Source: an uncultured Chloroflexota bacterium (GTDB lineage: Bacteria > Chloroflexota > Anaerolineae > Anaerolineales > Anaerolineaceae). Taken from it: a stretch of DNA of 64,000 bases. Positions within the stretch are counted from its first letter, which is position 1. Every line of letters starts with the position of its first letter. The translations under genes were made by a program, and so were the position numbers. Where the stretch lies: contig CADACE010000004.1 of NCBI GenBank assembly GCA_902786265.1, forward strand, positions 88,504 through 152,503, read 5' to 3'. This document shows positions 1 to 9,190 of this stretch, piece after piece. The notes beneath the pieces are model-generated. The model was not told the DNA's origin and did not search any database. It saw nothing but the letters and a program-made list of their open reading frames with translations.

Positions 1-1
1 C

Positions 2-2122
2 GCGAAAATATTCCGCGAAAATCTTGAGATCCCCGCAGATTACCTTGAGGGAAATGTGGGCGACAGGATCAAGCGGATCGACGCGAAAGAAAAGGTACTC
101 GGACGTGCCCAGTTTTCTGATGACGTATACCTTGACGGCATGATCTACGGGAAAGCCGTGCGTGCCGCTTATCCGCGGGCAAGGGTACTATCTATCAACA
201 CGGAAAAAGCCAAAGCTCTCCCGGGTGTCCTTGCTGTATTCACGGCAGAGGATATTCCCGGTGAGAATAAAGTCGGTCATGTTATACATGACTGGGATAC
301 CATGATCCCGGTCGGGATGATCACGCATTATCTCGGCGACGCGGTTGCACTTGTTGCCGCGGAGACACAGGCGATCGCTGATCAGGCGGTCAAGCTGGTG
401 GAAGTGGAATATGAAGAACTGCCCTTTGTGGACAGTGCCGCGAAAGGCCTCGAAGAAGGAGCACCTCTTGTTCATCGTGACGGAAACATTCAGGCGCATG
501 AACATCTGGTCCGCGGCGATGCTGACGCGGTGATTGCCGCTTCCAAATATAAAGTGACTGCTCACTATGAATTGCCGTTTTCCGAACATGCTTTTCTTGA
601 ACCGGAAACCGCAGTCGCGTTCCCGTTCGACGGTGACGGGGTCTTTATCTATTCAAGTGACCAGTCAACTCACTCTACTTGTCATGAATGTGCGCTGATG
701 CTTGGCCTTCCGGAAGAAAAAGTTGTTGTGGAAAACAAATTCGTCGGCGGCGGTTTTGGCGGAAAAGAAGATTTAACAGTACAGCACCATACGGCACTGA
801 TCGCATACAAGCTGAAGCGTCCGGTAAAAGTGAAGCTGACGCGGAAGGAAAGCATGCTGATCCATCCGAAGCGCCATCCGATGTCTATCGATATGACGAC
901 TGCCTGTGATGAAAACGGCATGTTAACCGCGGTCAAGGCAAAAGTAGTTTCCGATACCGGTGCCTATGCTTCTCTCGGCGGTCCTGTGCTGCAGAGGGCA
1001 TGTACGCATGCCGCAGGTCCGTATAATTACCAGATCATTGATATCGAAGGAACCGCTGTTTATACGAACAATCCGCCATCCGGTGCGTTCCGCGGCTTCG
1101 GAGTGACACAGACCTGTTTCGCGACAGAAAGAAATCTGGATTTACTGGCGGAAAAAGCAGGAATTTCACCATGGGAGATCCGATATCGCAATGCAATACG
1201 CCCCGGGCAGGTACTGCCGAACGGACAGATCGCGGACGAATCAACATCCCTGGCTGAAACACTGGAAGCGGTAAAGGATATTTATGAAAACAGCAAAATT
1301 GCCGGCATTGCCTGCGCGATGAAAAACGCCGGGGTCGGTGTCGGTTTACCGGACTGGGGACGCGCAAAACTGGTCGTTCAGGATAATAAAATCCATTTTT
1401 ATTCCGGAGCGACCTGCATGGGTCAGGGACTGGCGACCACCATGCTGCAGATCCTGGAAGAAACACTGCATGTCGGCATGGACAAGCTGGTGTATCATTT
1501 CCCGAATTCCCTCAACAGTCCGGATTCCGGTGTCAGCTCAGGTTCACGGCAGACACTGGTCACCGGAGAAGCGGCGCGGCGCGCAGCGGAAGAGCTTGCG
1601 GAAGATTTGAAAAACCATACGCTTGAAGATCTGGAAGGAAAAGAATATAACGGCGCTTATCTCGCGAAGACGGACCCGATGGGCTGCGACAAGCCGAATC
1701 CGGTTTCACACGTCGCCTATGGTTACGCGACACAGGTCTGTATTCTCAATGAAGACGGGACAGTAAAGGAGCTTGTCGGCGCGCATGGCGTAGGAAAAGC
1801 AGTAAACCCGATCAATATTGAAGGTCAGATCGAAGGCGGTATGGTGATGGGCATGGGCTATGCCCTGACAGAGAATTTCAAAGTGGAGAATTGTAACGTC
1901 CTGAGTAAATACGGGACGCTGGGATTGATGAAAGCCGACAAAGTGCCGGAACTTCATCCGATCATCGTTGAGAAAAAAGGTACGGATATGGCATACGGAG
2001 CTATCGGAGTCGGTGAGATCACCTGCATTCCGACCGCGCCGGCTATCGCAGGGGCGTATTATAAGTGGGACGGAGAGTTCCGTACGGAGCTCCCGCTTGC
2101 GCATACGCCGTATCGGAAATAA
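2..2122 (+). CDS. Selenium-dependent xanthine dehydrogenase, molybdenum-binding part (5' truncated by the window)
   Basis: The frame is open to the left edge, so this is the C-terminal 706 residues of a larger protein; the GTG at 56 is internal, not a start. The first residues resemble the linker that follows a [2Fe-2S] domain, then the aldehyde/xanthine oxidase molybdopterin domains follow. Visible motifs are GGGFGGKE (near nt 745), the PPSGAFRGFG segment, GATCMGQGL, SGVSSGSRQTL, and GVGE near the end (nt 2006-2017), whose Glu is the catalytic base in molybdenum hydroxylases. The neighbours SsnA and YgfK are the hallmark of the Se-dependent Mo-hydroxylase cluster. Purine hydroxylation is inferred from the family. 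Ends 26 bases before ssnA. Confidence 0.9.
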   Translation, partial: AKIFRENLEIPADYLEGNVGDRIKRIDAKEKVLGRAQFSDDVYLDGMIYGKAVRAAYPRARVLSINTEKAKALPGVLAVFTAEDIPGENKVGHVIHDWDTMIPVGMITHYLGDAVALVAAETQAIADQAVKLVEVEYEELPFVDSAAKGLEEGAPLVHRDGNIQAHEHLVRGDADAVIAASKYKVTAHYELPFSEHAFLEPETAVAFPFDGDGVFIYSSDQSTHSTCHECALMLGLPEEKVVVENKFVGGGFGGKEDLTVQHHTALIAYKLKRPVKVKLTRKESMLIHPKRHPMSIDMTTACDENGMLTAVKAKVVSDTGAYASLGGPVLQRACTHAAGPYNYQIIDIEGTAVYTNNPPSGAFRGFGVTQTCFATERNLDLLAEKAGISPWEIRYRNAIRPGQVLPNGQIADESTSLAETLEAVKDIYENSKIAGIACAMKNAGVGVGLPDWGRAKLVVQDNKIHFYSGATCMGQGLATTMLQILEETLHVGMDKLVYHFPNSLNSPDSGVSSGSRQTLVTGEAARRAAEELAEDLKNHTLEDLEGKEYNGAYLAKTDPMGCDKPNPVSHVAYGYATQVCILNEDGTVKELVGAHGVGKAVNPINIEGQIEGGMVMGMGYALTENFKVENCNVLSKYGTLGLMKADKVPELHPIIVEKKGTDMAYGAIGVGEITCIPTAPAIAGAYYKWDGEFRTELPLAHTPYRK

Positions 2123-2148
2123 AAAAATCCATAGAAACAGGAGGAAAA

Positions 2149-3507
2149 ATGATCATTTATAATGCACGGGTAATTACCTGGGAAGAAGAAAATCGTGTTC
2201 TGGAAAATCACGCGGTAGTGATCCAGGGAAAACTCATCAAAGATTTAGGACCGTCAGATGAGATGCTGAAAAAGTATCCCGATGAAGAAAAGATCGACGC
2301 AGGCGGGAAAATCCTGATGCCCGGCCAGATCTGCTCTCACACGCATTTTTATGGCGCGTATTCCCGGGGACTTGGCAACAACCTGAAACCTGCAAAAGAT
2401 TTCCCCGAGATCCTCGCGAACCTGTGGTATAAACTGGACCGCGCGCTGGACGAGGAAAGTGTCCGGCTTTCCGGTGAATTATTCATGATCAACGCGATCA
2501 AAAACGGCTGTACGTCCTTCTTCGATCATCATGCTTCTCCGAATTATATCGATGGATCGCTGGATGTTTTGGAAGACGTAGTCGACAAGAGCGGTCTGCG
2601 CGCTTCGCTCTGCTATGAGGTAACCGACCGCAACGGCAAAGACGGCACAAAAGCCGGTATCGCGGAAAATGTCCGCTTCCTCAAAAAGATTTCCAAAGAT
2701 AACCTCGGCGGAAGGATCGGCGGTGCGTTCGGGATCCATGCCTGCCTGACTGTGGATGAAGATACACTGGATCAGTGTGCAGCTGCCATTCCCGACGGAT
2801 TTGGCTTCCATATCCATGTCGCTGAATCCCAGGAAGATGAATGGGACAGTCTCTATAAATACGGCCAGCGCTGCGGCGAACGCCTGTACAAGCACGGGAT
2901 CCTCGGCGATAAGACCATTGCCGCCCACTGTGTGCATGTCAACCAGCGGGAAATGGAATATCTGAAGGAAACCGGTACCTGGATCTCACACCAGCCGCGT
3001 TCCAACATGAATAACGCGGTCGGCGCTGCACAGGTGGAAGCCATGCTGGATGACGGCATGAAGGTCTGCCTCGGGAATGACGGATTCACTTTTGATATGT
3101 GGACCGAGTGGAAATTTGCTTATTATCTCCACAAAGTAATCAATCGCGATCCGCGCCGCATGAACGGCTATGATGTAATGAAAATGGCTGCTTACAATAA
3201 CGCCGCACTTGCCGGACAGGCGTTCGGCTATGGTGATAAATTCGGCAAAATTGTCGTGGATGCCCCTGCCGATCTGATCATCGTTGACTTTGATCCCTTC
3301 ACACAGTTTACCGCGGGGAACCTGCCCTGGCAGATCATCTTCGGCTGGAGTGAAAGCATGATCACCGATACGATCTGCGATGGGAAATTCCTGATGCGGA
3401 ACCGCATTCTGACCACGATCGATGAAGCGGCTGTCAACGCTCATTCCATGGAAGTTTATCCGAAGGTTTGGGCGAAATACCACGAATACTGCGACAAAGA
3501 AGGCTAA
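2149..3507 (+). CDS. ssnA: Putative aminohydrolase SsnA
   Basis: A 452-residue amidohydrolase-fold protein close to the usual length of SsnA (about 440). I chose the ATG at 2149 because GGAGG lies just upstream (about 2140) and the protein then begins MIIYNARVITW, as in the family; an upstream in-frame start would overlap the dehydrogenase. Metal-site motifs are SHTHF near residue 63, HIHVAES in the middle, a following HCVH, and GNDGF toward the C-terminus. Family members lie beside Se-dependent xanthine dehydrogenases and are thought to deaminate or hydrolyse a purine-derived intermediate; the true substrate is not established. Co-transcribed with the genes on both sides. Confidence 0.9.
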   Translation: MIIYNARVITWEEENRVLENHAVVIQGKLIKDLGPSDEMLKKYPDEEKIDAGGKILMPGQICSHTHFYGAYSRGLGNNLKPAKDFPEILANLWYKLDRALDEESVRLSGELFMINAIKNGCTSFFDHHASPNYIDGSLDVLEDVVDKSGLRASLCYEVTDRNGKDGTKAGIAENVRFLKKISKDNLGGRIGGAFGIHACLTVDEDTLDQCAAAIPDGFGFHIHVAESQEDEWDSLYKYGQRCGERLYKHGILGDKTIAAHCVHVNQREMEYLKETGTWISHQPRSNMNNAVGAAQVEAMLDDGMKVCLGNDGFTFDMWTEWKFAYYLHKVINRDPRRMNGYDVMKMAAYNNAALAGQAFGYGDKFGKIVVDAPADLIIVDFDPFTQFTAGNLPWQIIFGWSESMITDTICDGKFLMRNRILTTIDEAAVNAHSMEVYPKVWAKYHEYCDKEG

Positions 3508-3517
3508 GGAGGAATTT

Positions 3518-6424
3518 ATGGGCGATCGAATGCACCCAATGTCTTTTGGTGAGTTAGTAAAACGTATCTGTAAACAATACGCAAAAACCGGTCAGATTCT
3601 GGGCGTTGATCCCGTAAGCCTTGCCGGTCGGCAGGCGATCCCGATTTTCGGCGGGAAGATCGAAACCCCCTTTGGCCCTGCTGCCGGCCCGAACACCCAG
3701 CTGGCGGGAAACCTGGTCGCTGCCTACGCTGCCGGTGCCCGTTTCTTTGAGCTGAAAACCGTCCAGAAAATGGACGGCGAAGAGCTGGCAGTCTGCGTTC
3801 CGCGTCCCTGTATTCTGGCTTATGACGAGGGCTACAACGTTGAATGGTCAACCGAGCTGACGATCACGGATGCCGCGTCGGAATACATCCGCGGCTGGTG
3901 GGCGATCAAGCTGCTGGCAAAAGAACTGGACCTCGGTGCCCCGGATGGCTTCATCTTCAATATGAGCGTCGGGTATGATCTTGCCGGCATCAAACTGCCG
4001 AAGGTCGATAATTTCATCAATTCACTGGTTGACGCCTCCGGTACCGACACCTGGAAAGAATGCTATGACTGGACGATGGCAAATCTGGCGCAATTTAAGA
4101 AGGTTGACGAAGAATATGTCAAGTCGATCACTCCGCACATTTCCAACAATGTGACCATCTCCACGCTGCATGGCTGCCCGCCGGATGAAATCGAACGCAT
4201 CGCGGTCCATTTGATCACGGAAAAGAAGCTGAATACCTACGTAAAGTGCAATCCGACGCTTCTGGGCTATGACTTTGTGCGCAAGACGCTGGACGGGCTG
4301 GGCTTCAACAGCATTCAGTTCCCGGATCTGCATTATCGGGAAGACCTGCAGTGGAAAGACGCAGTGCCCATGTTCCGGCGGCTGAAGAAGCTTGCCGCGG
4401 AAACCGGAGTAGCCTTCGGTCTGAAACTGACCAACACCAAACCGGTCGATATCACCGGAGGGTTCCTGCCCGGTCAGGAAGCCTATATGTCCGGCCGCTC
4501 GCTGTTCCCGCTCTCCATCAACCTGGCTGCGAAAATCTCCCGCGAGTTCAATGGTGAACTGCCGCTTTCCTTCGCCGGCGGTGCGGATGCCTGGAACATT
4601 GCGGAAATCTATGGCTCCGGGATCTATCCCATAACCATGGCGACCAATATCCTTAAACCCGGCGGTTATCAGCGCATGACGCAGCTGATCGATATCGTCG
4701 GGACAGATATGCCCTCCGCAAAGATCGATGTGGAGCGGTTGAGCGCATTGGCTGAGGACGCAAAGTCCAACAAACATTATCAGGGTCTGCTGAAAAAGAC
4801 ACCGCGGAAAAAGATAGCCGGCAAACCGCCTCTCTTTGACTGCTTTGCGGCTCCCTGCAATAACACCTGCCCGATCCACCAGGATATCCCGGCTTATCTG
4901 CGGGCACTGGCACAGGGTGATCCGAAGAAGGCCGCGCAGATCATCATTGAAAAGAACCCGCTGCCCAACATCACCGGGACGATCTGCCCGCATACCTGCA
5001 TGGATTCGTGCAACCGCAAACAGTATGAAGGCGCCGTGGGGATCCGCGCCTGTAAATTGGAATCTGCGGATAAAGGCCTGGATGCCGCGCTCGCGGAACT
5101 GAAGGCTGCTCCGAAAGCAGGTAAATCTGCTGCGGTAATCGGCGGCGGCCCTGCCGGTATGGCTGCGGCTTACTTCCTGGCAAAGAACGGCTGGGATGTG
5201 GACCTTTACGAGAAGGAAAAGGCGCTTGGCGGTATTGTCCGCAACGTGATCCCGGGATTCAGGATCTCTGACGCTGCGATCGAAAAGGATGCCGATCTCA
5301 TCCGCAAACTGGGAGTAAACATCCATCTTGAAACAAAAGTGGATGATATCAAGGCGCTCTGCGATTCCAGTGATGCCGTGATTTTGGCTGTAGGCGCGAA
5401 TAAGAACACCAAACTTGGCCTGGAAAAAGGCGACAGTCTGAACGCTATTGAGTTTATGTATGAGCTCAAAGCCGGAAAGAAAATTGATCTCGGCAAACAT
5501 GTTGCCGTTGTCGGCGCAGGGAACACCGCGATGGATGCTGCCCGTGCGGCAAAGCGTGTTGAAGGCGTCGAAGATGTTTCGATCGTCTATCGGCGTGATA
5601 TTGCCAATATGCCCGCAGATCTTACTGAATTGGAAGAAGCAATGGAAGACGGAGTCATTTTCCGGCCTCTGCTTGCTCCGGTCACACTGGAAAACGGCAA
5701 ACTGGTTTGTGAAGTAATGAAGCTCGGTGAGCCGGACGCTTCCGGACGGCGGAAACCTGAACCGACCGGAGAAAAATGCGAAATTCCGTGCGATACAGTT
5801 ATTGCATCACTTGGTGAAAAGGTGGACGGAGACTTCTATAAGGCTCTCGGTATTGAACTCAGCGAAAAGGGTCTGCCGATCCCATCCGGTAAGATCAAGA
5901 TCGTCGGTGACGGCGCAACAGGACCGAAGACAGTCGTCGAAGCTATTGCCTCTGCTCAGAAGGCTGTGAATGAACTTCGCGGAGCAAATTATTCGAAATA
6001 CACTGTTTTGAACAGCGAATATGCCGGTCTGAGCAAGCGCGCTGTTCTCAACCCGGACTTCAACCCGTGTGATCCTTCCCGCTGTCTGGAATGCGGCGGA
6101 CTCTGCGGCATGTGCGTAGAATCCTGCCCGAACCGCTGCAACGAATATCTGGAAGTCAACGGGAAGAAGCAGGTGATCCATATCGACTGCATCTGCAACG
6201 AATGCGGCAACTGTGCGGTCTTCTGCCCGTACGAAGGGCATCCGTTCCGCGACAAGATCACGGTCTTCAGCGATAAGGCCTCTCTGGATGACAGCACCAA
6301 TCAGGGCTTCGCAAATCTCGGCGGCGGCAGATATGCCATCCGCTGGAATGACGCGGTCTGTGAATGTGCTCTCGATGAAGTTCCGGCTGAATTGCAGGAA
6401 GTTATCAAGGCTTACGAAGCATAA
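3518..6424 (+). CDS. ygfK: Putative selenate reductase / YgfK-type flavin-Fe-S oxidoreductase
   Basis: 968 residues from the ATG at 3518, which follows a strong AAGGAGG (from 3506) and starts 11 bases after ssnA. Domain order: a dihydroorotate-dehydrogenase-like barrel (about 1-430); a Cys-rich Fer4 region with CNNTCPIH near 446; a glutamate-synthase-small-subunit-like FAD/NAD domain with GGGPAG near 541 and a second dinucleotide fold VGAGNTAMD near 665; two C-terminal [4Fe-4S] clusters in the last ~120 residues (CLECGGLCGMC and CNECGNCAVFC). The family name comes from a selenate phenotype in E. coli; genomic context points to electron transfer in Se-dependent Mo-hydroxylase purine catabolism. 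Followed by a clear terminator. Confidence 0.9.
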   Translation: MGDRMHPMSFGELVKRICKQYAKTGQILGVDPVSLAGRQAIPIFGGKIETPFGPAAGPNTQLAGNLVAAYAAGARFFELKTVQKMDGEELAVCVPRPCILAYDEGYNVEWSTELTITDAASEYIRGWWAIKLLAKELDLGAPDGFIFNMSVGYDLAGIKLPKVDNFINSLVDASGTDTWKECYDWTMANLAQFKKVDEEYVKSITPHISNNVTISTLHGCPPDEIERIAVHLITEKKLNTYVKCNPTLLGYDFVRKTLDGLGFNSIQFPDLHYREDLQWKDAVPMFRRLKKLAAETGVAFGLKLTNTKPVDITGGFLPGQEAYMSGRSLFPLSINLAAKISREFNGELPLSFAGGADAWNIAEIYGSGIYPITMATNILKPGGYQRMTQLIDIVGTDMPSAKIDVERLSALAEDAKSNKHYQGLLKKTPRKKIAGKPPLFDCFAAPCNNTCPIHQDIPAYLRALAQGDPKKAAQIIIEKNPLPNITGTICPHTCMDSCNRKQYEGAVGIRACKLESADKGLDAALAELKAAPKAGKSAAVIGGGPAGMAAAYFLAKNGWDVDLYEKEKALGGIVRNVIPGFRISDAAIEKDADLIRKLGVNIHLETKVDDIKALCDSSDAVILAVGANKNTKLGLEKGDSLNAIEFMYELKAGKKIDLGKHVAVVGAGNTAMDAARAAKRVEGVEDVSIVYRRDIANMPADLTELEEAMEDGVIFRPLLAPVTLENGKLVCEVMKLGEPDASGRRKPEPTGEKCEIPCDTVIASLGEKVDGDFYKALGIELSEKGLPIPSGKIKIVGDGATGPKTVVEAIASAQKAVNELRGANYSKYTVLNSEYAGLSKRAVLNPDFNPCDPSRCLECGGLCGMCVESCPNRCNEYLEVNGKKQVIHIDCICNECGNCAVFCPYEGHPFRDKITVFSDKASLDDSTNQGFANLGGGRYAIRWNDAVCECALDEVPAELQEVIKAYEA

Positions 6425-6445
6425 TTCAGCAACAGAGTTATAATA

Positions 6446-6476
6446 AACAGCGGCATGAAATATTGCCGCTGTTTTT
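6446..6476 (+). terminator. Intrinsic terminator after ygfK
   Basis: A perfect 10-bp stem (AACAGCGGCA, 6446-6455, with TGCCGCTGTT, 6464-6473) and an 8-base loop run into a T tract. It closes the dehydrogenase-ssnA-ygfK unit 22 bases after the stop codon, so the MocA-like gene downstream should have its own promoter. The remaining 6477-6695 shows no convincing gene. Confidence 0.85.
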
Positions 6477-6695
6477 GTTATAATCGGGACGTGAGTTCTC
6501 AGAACGAAGCCATGCGATCAGCTCTGTTACTTGCTTCGGGAAGTTCAAACTTCGTCTGGGTTTTATGCGGAGCAGAAGCTTCGCTGCCGCCGATCCGGCA
6601 CAGCAGAACGAAAATCATGGTGCGCCGCGTTGTAATGAACTTTTGCATCGGGGCAATATAATAAGCCGGATTATACATTTTAGAGGTTTTGATCG

Positions 6696-7277
6696 ATGAA
6701 AAGTGCTGCCGTAATACAGGCTGCGGGGAAAGGCAGCCGTTTCCATTCCGGACAATATAAGCTGCTGGCTCCTGTTAATGGGAAGCCGATGGTCATCCGG
6801 ACGCTGGAAACTGTGCTTGCCGCCGGCTTTGATGAAGTGGCCGCGGTAATTGGCGCACATGCGGATGAAATGCGGGCTGCGCTGAAAGATTTCCCTGTGC
6901 GGGTCATTGAAAACATGGCTTGGGAACTCGGGCAATCCACATCCTTATCCGCGGGAATGCGTGCCATACAATATTCATCGGACCGGGTCTGCCTGCTGCT
7001 CGGAGACCAGCCTTTCCTGAAAGCCGAAACGCTCCGCGCGTTGCAGGAAGAATCAGACAAGTTTCCGGATGAGATCATTGTCCCGTTTTATAAGGGGAAG
7101 CGCGGAAATCCGATCATTGTTCCTTCCCGATATTATGAACGTCTGTTAGAGCTGACCGGGGGCGATGAAGGCGGAAAAAAGCTGTTGAAAGAAGCGGGAT
7201 ACCATGTACTTTCTGTAGAAGATCCTGGCATATTACGAGATATTGATACAATTGAGGATTTAGAAAAATATGAGTGA
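6696..7277 (+). CDS. MocA/YgfJ-like nucleotidyltransferase
   Basis: 193 residues with the N-terminal NTP-transferase signature AAGKGSRF (residues 9-16) and GDQPF near residue 102, typical of the MocA/MobA-like group that transfers CMP or GMP to molybdopterin. In Se-dependent Mo-hydroxylase clusters a homologue (YgfJ in E. coli) sits with ssnA, ygfK and the hydroxylase, so cytidylation of the molybdenum cofactor of the upstream dehydrogenase is the likely job (inference from context). An AGAGG lies about 10 bases before the ATG. It overlaps the next gene by 8 bases, so the two are translationally coupled. Confidence 0.85.
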   Translation: MKSAAVIQAAGKGSRFHSGQYKLLAPVNGKPMVIRTLETVLAAGFDEVAAVIGAHADEMRAALKDFPVRVIENMAWELGQSTSLSAGMRAIQYSSDRVCLLLGDQPFLKAETLRALQEESDKFPDEIIVPFYKGKRGNPIIVPSRYYERLLELTGGDEGGKKLLKEAGYHVLSVEDPGILRDIDTIEDLEKYE

Positions 7278-8142
7278 AATTTTCTGGCAGTCAGATACGA
7301 ATTTCTGGACGATCGTGAACGGGCAAATCGATACGATCGAACTGGGTACAAAAACGATAGCGGAGACAGAAAAATCTACGCCGACAGGCGCTTATACGAC
7401 ATTCCGTACGTATGACAGCTTCGGCGTGCTGAACCTGGGCAAACATTTCGACCGTCTGGAAGAAACCGCGCGCCTGGCAGGATATGATATAAAGCTTGAC
7501 CGGGAAGACCTGAAGAATATACTGACGACATTGATCGCCGGAACGCCTAACAGTTCTGATCCCACGCCGGAAAGGCGGATCCGGATCACGATCGACCTGG
7601 AAAGGAACATCGGACGGCTCTACTTCGCCATGGAACCGCTGCGCGTGCCTTCTCCGGAAAAATACAGAGAGGGGATCGTGTGTCAGACCGCGGAAGCGCA
7701 TCGGGAGAATCCGAAAGCCAAGCTGAGCAGTTTTCTCAGCCGCGCGGAAGGGATCCGTAAGCAGGAAAAGGATGAATTTGACGAGATCCTGATGTATTCT
7801 GCGGAGGGAGACTTGCTGGAGGGGCTGAGCAGCAACTTCTTCGGTATTATCGGCGATACGGTTTATACTGCCGAAGAAGGTGTTCTTTCCGGGACGACCC
7901 GGGACTTTATTCTGCGGATCGCTCATGAACTCGGAATACCGGTGAGCTTTACACCCGTCAAAATTGACGCGATCGGAACACTGGACGAGGCTTTTATATC
8001 CAGCACCAGCCGTGCCATCCTGCCGGTCCGTTCAATTGACGGCGTGGAAATGAAAAGGGCTGTTCCCGGCCCCGTTACCAAAAAGCTTATGGAAAAATTC
8101 AATGCAGAGCTCTCCAGCGGCATCGAAAAGGTGTACGACTGA
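7270..8142 (+). CDS. Aminotransferase class IV (branched-chain aminotransferase / aminodeoxychorismate lyase type)
   Basis: 290 residues of the PLP fold-type IV family. Visible signatures are the Lys-containing KAKLSSF segment near residue 150 (probable Schiff-base Lys), LLEGLSSNFF near 183, GTTRDF near 208 and SSTSRAILPV near 245, the last three forming the family's PLP-phosphate and substrate-binding pattern. Branched-chain aminotransferases, D-amino-acid transaminases and 4-amino-4-deoxychorismate lyases share this fold, and the sequence alone does not separate them. It overlaps the MocA-like gene by 8 bases, an unusual partner for a molybdenum cofactor gene. It ends exactly at the start of a long inverted repeat. 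Confidence 0.85.
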   Translation: MSEIFWQSDTNFWTIVNGQIDTIELGTKTIAETEKSTPTGAYTTFRTYDSFGVLNLGKHFDRLEETARLAGYDIKLDREDLKNILTTLIAGTPNSSDPTPERRIRITIDLERNIGRLYFAMEPLRVPSPEKYREGIVCQTAEAHRENPKAKLSSFLSRAEGIRKQEKDEFDEILMYSAEGDLLEGLSSNFFGIIGDTVYTAEEGVLSGTTRDFILRIAHELGIPVSFTPVKIDAIGTLDEAFISSTSRAILPVRSIDGVEMKRAVPGPVTKKLMEKFNAELSSGIEKVYD

Positions 8143-8290
8143 GGAACGGGGGACGGTTTCGCGTCAGCGGAGCTGTCCCCTTGATGAATTAAGCCAATCA
8201 GGAATCAGTCAAAAGAAACGAACAGATGCTCCATATCATCAATAAGTTGTCAAATTAAGGGGACAGTTCCACTGCGTGAAACCGTTCCCG
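8143..8290. repeat. Long imperfect inverted repeat with GGGGACAG motifs
   Basis: The left arm (8143-8182, ending AGCTGTCCCCTT) and right arm (8257-8290, starting AAGGGGACAGTTCC) are reverse-complementary with a few mismatches and a small insertion in the left arm, around a spacer of about 74 bases. GGGGACAG-type palindromes also occur at 61426-61452 and 63705-63764. They resemble the REP-like hairpins mobilised by Y1/TnpA-REP transposases, but no such transposase is in this window. Confidence 0.7.
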
Positions 8291-8316
8291 TGAATAATGA
8301 TAAACAAAAAATCTGT

Positions 8317-8322
8317 TATAAT
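8317..8322 (+). promoter_or_regulatory. Probable -10 box upstream of murI
   Basis: A perfect TATAAT (8317-8322) lies 25 bases before the murI start, between the inverted repeat and the gene. No good -35 hexamer is seen at standard spacing, so this is a tentative promoter. Confidence 0.4.
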
Positions 8323-8346
8323 TAACTCCGGCAATGGGGAGGCAGA

Positions 8347-9132
8347 ATGAATAATGGGATAACATTGATGATCGATTCCGGCGTGGGCGGGCTTTCCGTA
8401 CTTGCACTGGCTCATCAAAAACTTCCAAATGAAAATTTCCGCTTCTTTGCCGATGCATCTTATGCACCCTATGGAGACAAAACGCCGCTCGAAATACGGG
8501 ACCGCCTGCATGCGATCCTGGATCTCCATCAAAATCAACCGCTGAAAGCCATCCTGCTCGCCTGCAACACCGCCACATCCGCGGCGGCTGCGGTGCTGCG
8601 TCAGGAGCTGGAGATCCCGGTGATCGGGATGGAACCGGCACTAAAGCCTGCTGTCCTCACCTCCGATGGGCAGATCGTGGTGATTGCGACCGCCCTGACC
8701 ATTCGGGAAGAAAAATTCCAGAAGCTTCTCGCGCAATATGGAGAAGGGCGGGATATTGTCCCGATGCCCTGCCCCGGGCTGATGGAGCTGGTGGAAAAGG
8801 AACCCGCGGGACCGGAAACGGAAGCCTATCTGCGGGAGGTACTGGAACCGTATCGGGAAACAATGGCTTCCCTGGTCCTCGGCTGTACGCATTATGTGTT
8901 CCTGCGTCCGCTGCTGCAAAGGATGTATCCGAAAGTCCGGCTGTATGACGGCAACGACGGCGTTGTCCGTCATCTGGAGGATGTCCTGCGAAAACGGGAA
9001 GCCCTCGGCGGCCAGGGAGAGGTCTCTGTAAGCAATTCCCTGCGGGATCCGGAAGCCGGAGCCGCCTATCAGAAAAAATGCACAGATATGCTGCTGTTTT
9101 GTGACCGGATGTATACCGAAGCAGCTGATTAA
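8347..9132 (+). CDS. murI: Glutamate racemase
   Basis: 261 residues, the normal length. It interconverts L- and D-glutamate in the cytoplasm for peptidoglycan synthesis. Both catalytic cysteines are present: LACNTATS near residue 71 and LGCTHY near residue 180. The N-terminal IDSGVGGLSV (from residue 9) carries the conserved Asp, and APYGDK near 40 is also diagnostic. A purine-rich GGGGAGG sits just upstream of the ATG. It stands alone, between a repeat and a convergent glycosyltransferase gene. No intrinsic terminator is obvious after the stop. Confidence 0.95.
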   Translation: MNNGITLMIDSGVGGLSVLALAHQKLPNENFRFFADASYAPYGDKTPLEIRDRLHAILDLHQNQPLKAILLACNTATSAAAAVLRQELEIPVIGMEPALKPAVLTSDGQIVVIATALTIREEKFQKLLAQYGEGRDIVPMPCPGLMELVEKEPAGPETEAYLREVLEPYRETMASLVLGCTHYVFLRPLLQRMYPKVRLYDGNDGVVRHLEDVLRKREALGGQGEVSVSNSLRDPEAGAAYQKKCTDMLLFCDRMYTEAAD

Positions 9133-9190
9133 TTAGCCCGCTTTTTAGCGTGAGCCCTTCTCGACTTAAACCGAATCAATAAATATTTCC

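Noticed and set aside
4022..5500. Long 492-codon open frame on the minus strand, opposite ygfK
   Set aside because: It lies wholly over the well-supported ygfK gene, has no ribosome-binding site or family motif, and reflects codon bias of the plus-strand gene.
6455..6661. 68-codon plus-strand frame after ygfK
   Set aside because: It starts inside the terminator hairpin, has no ribosome-binding site, and has an unlikely composition.
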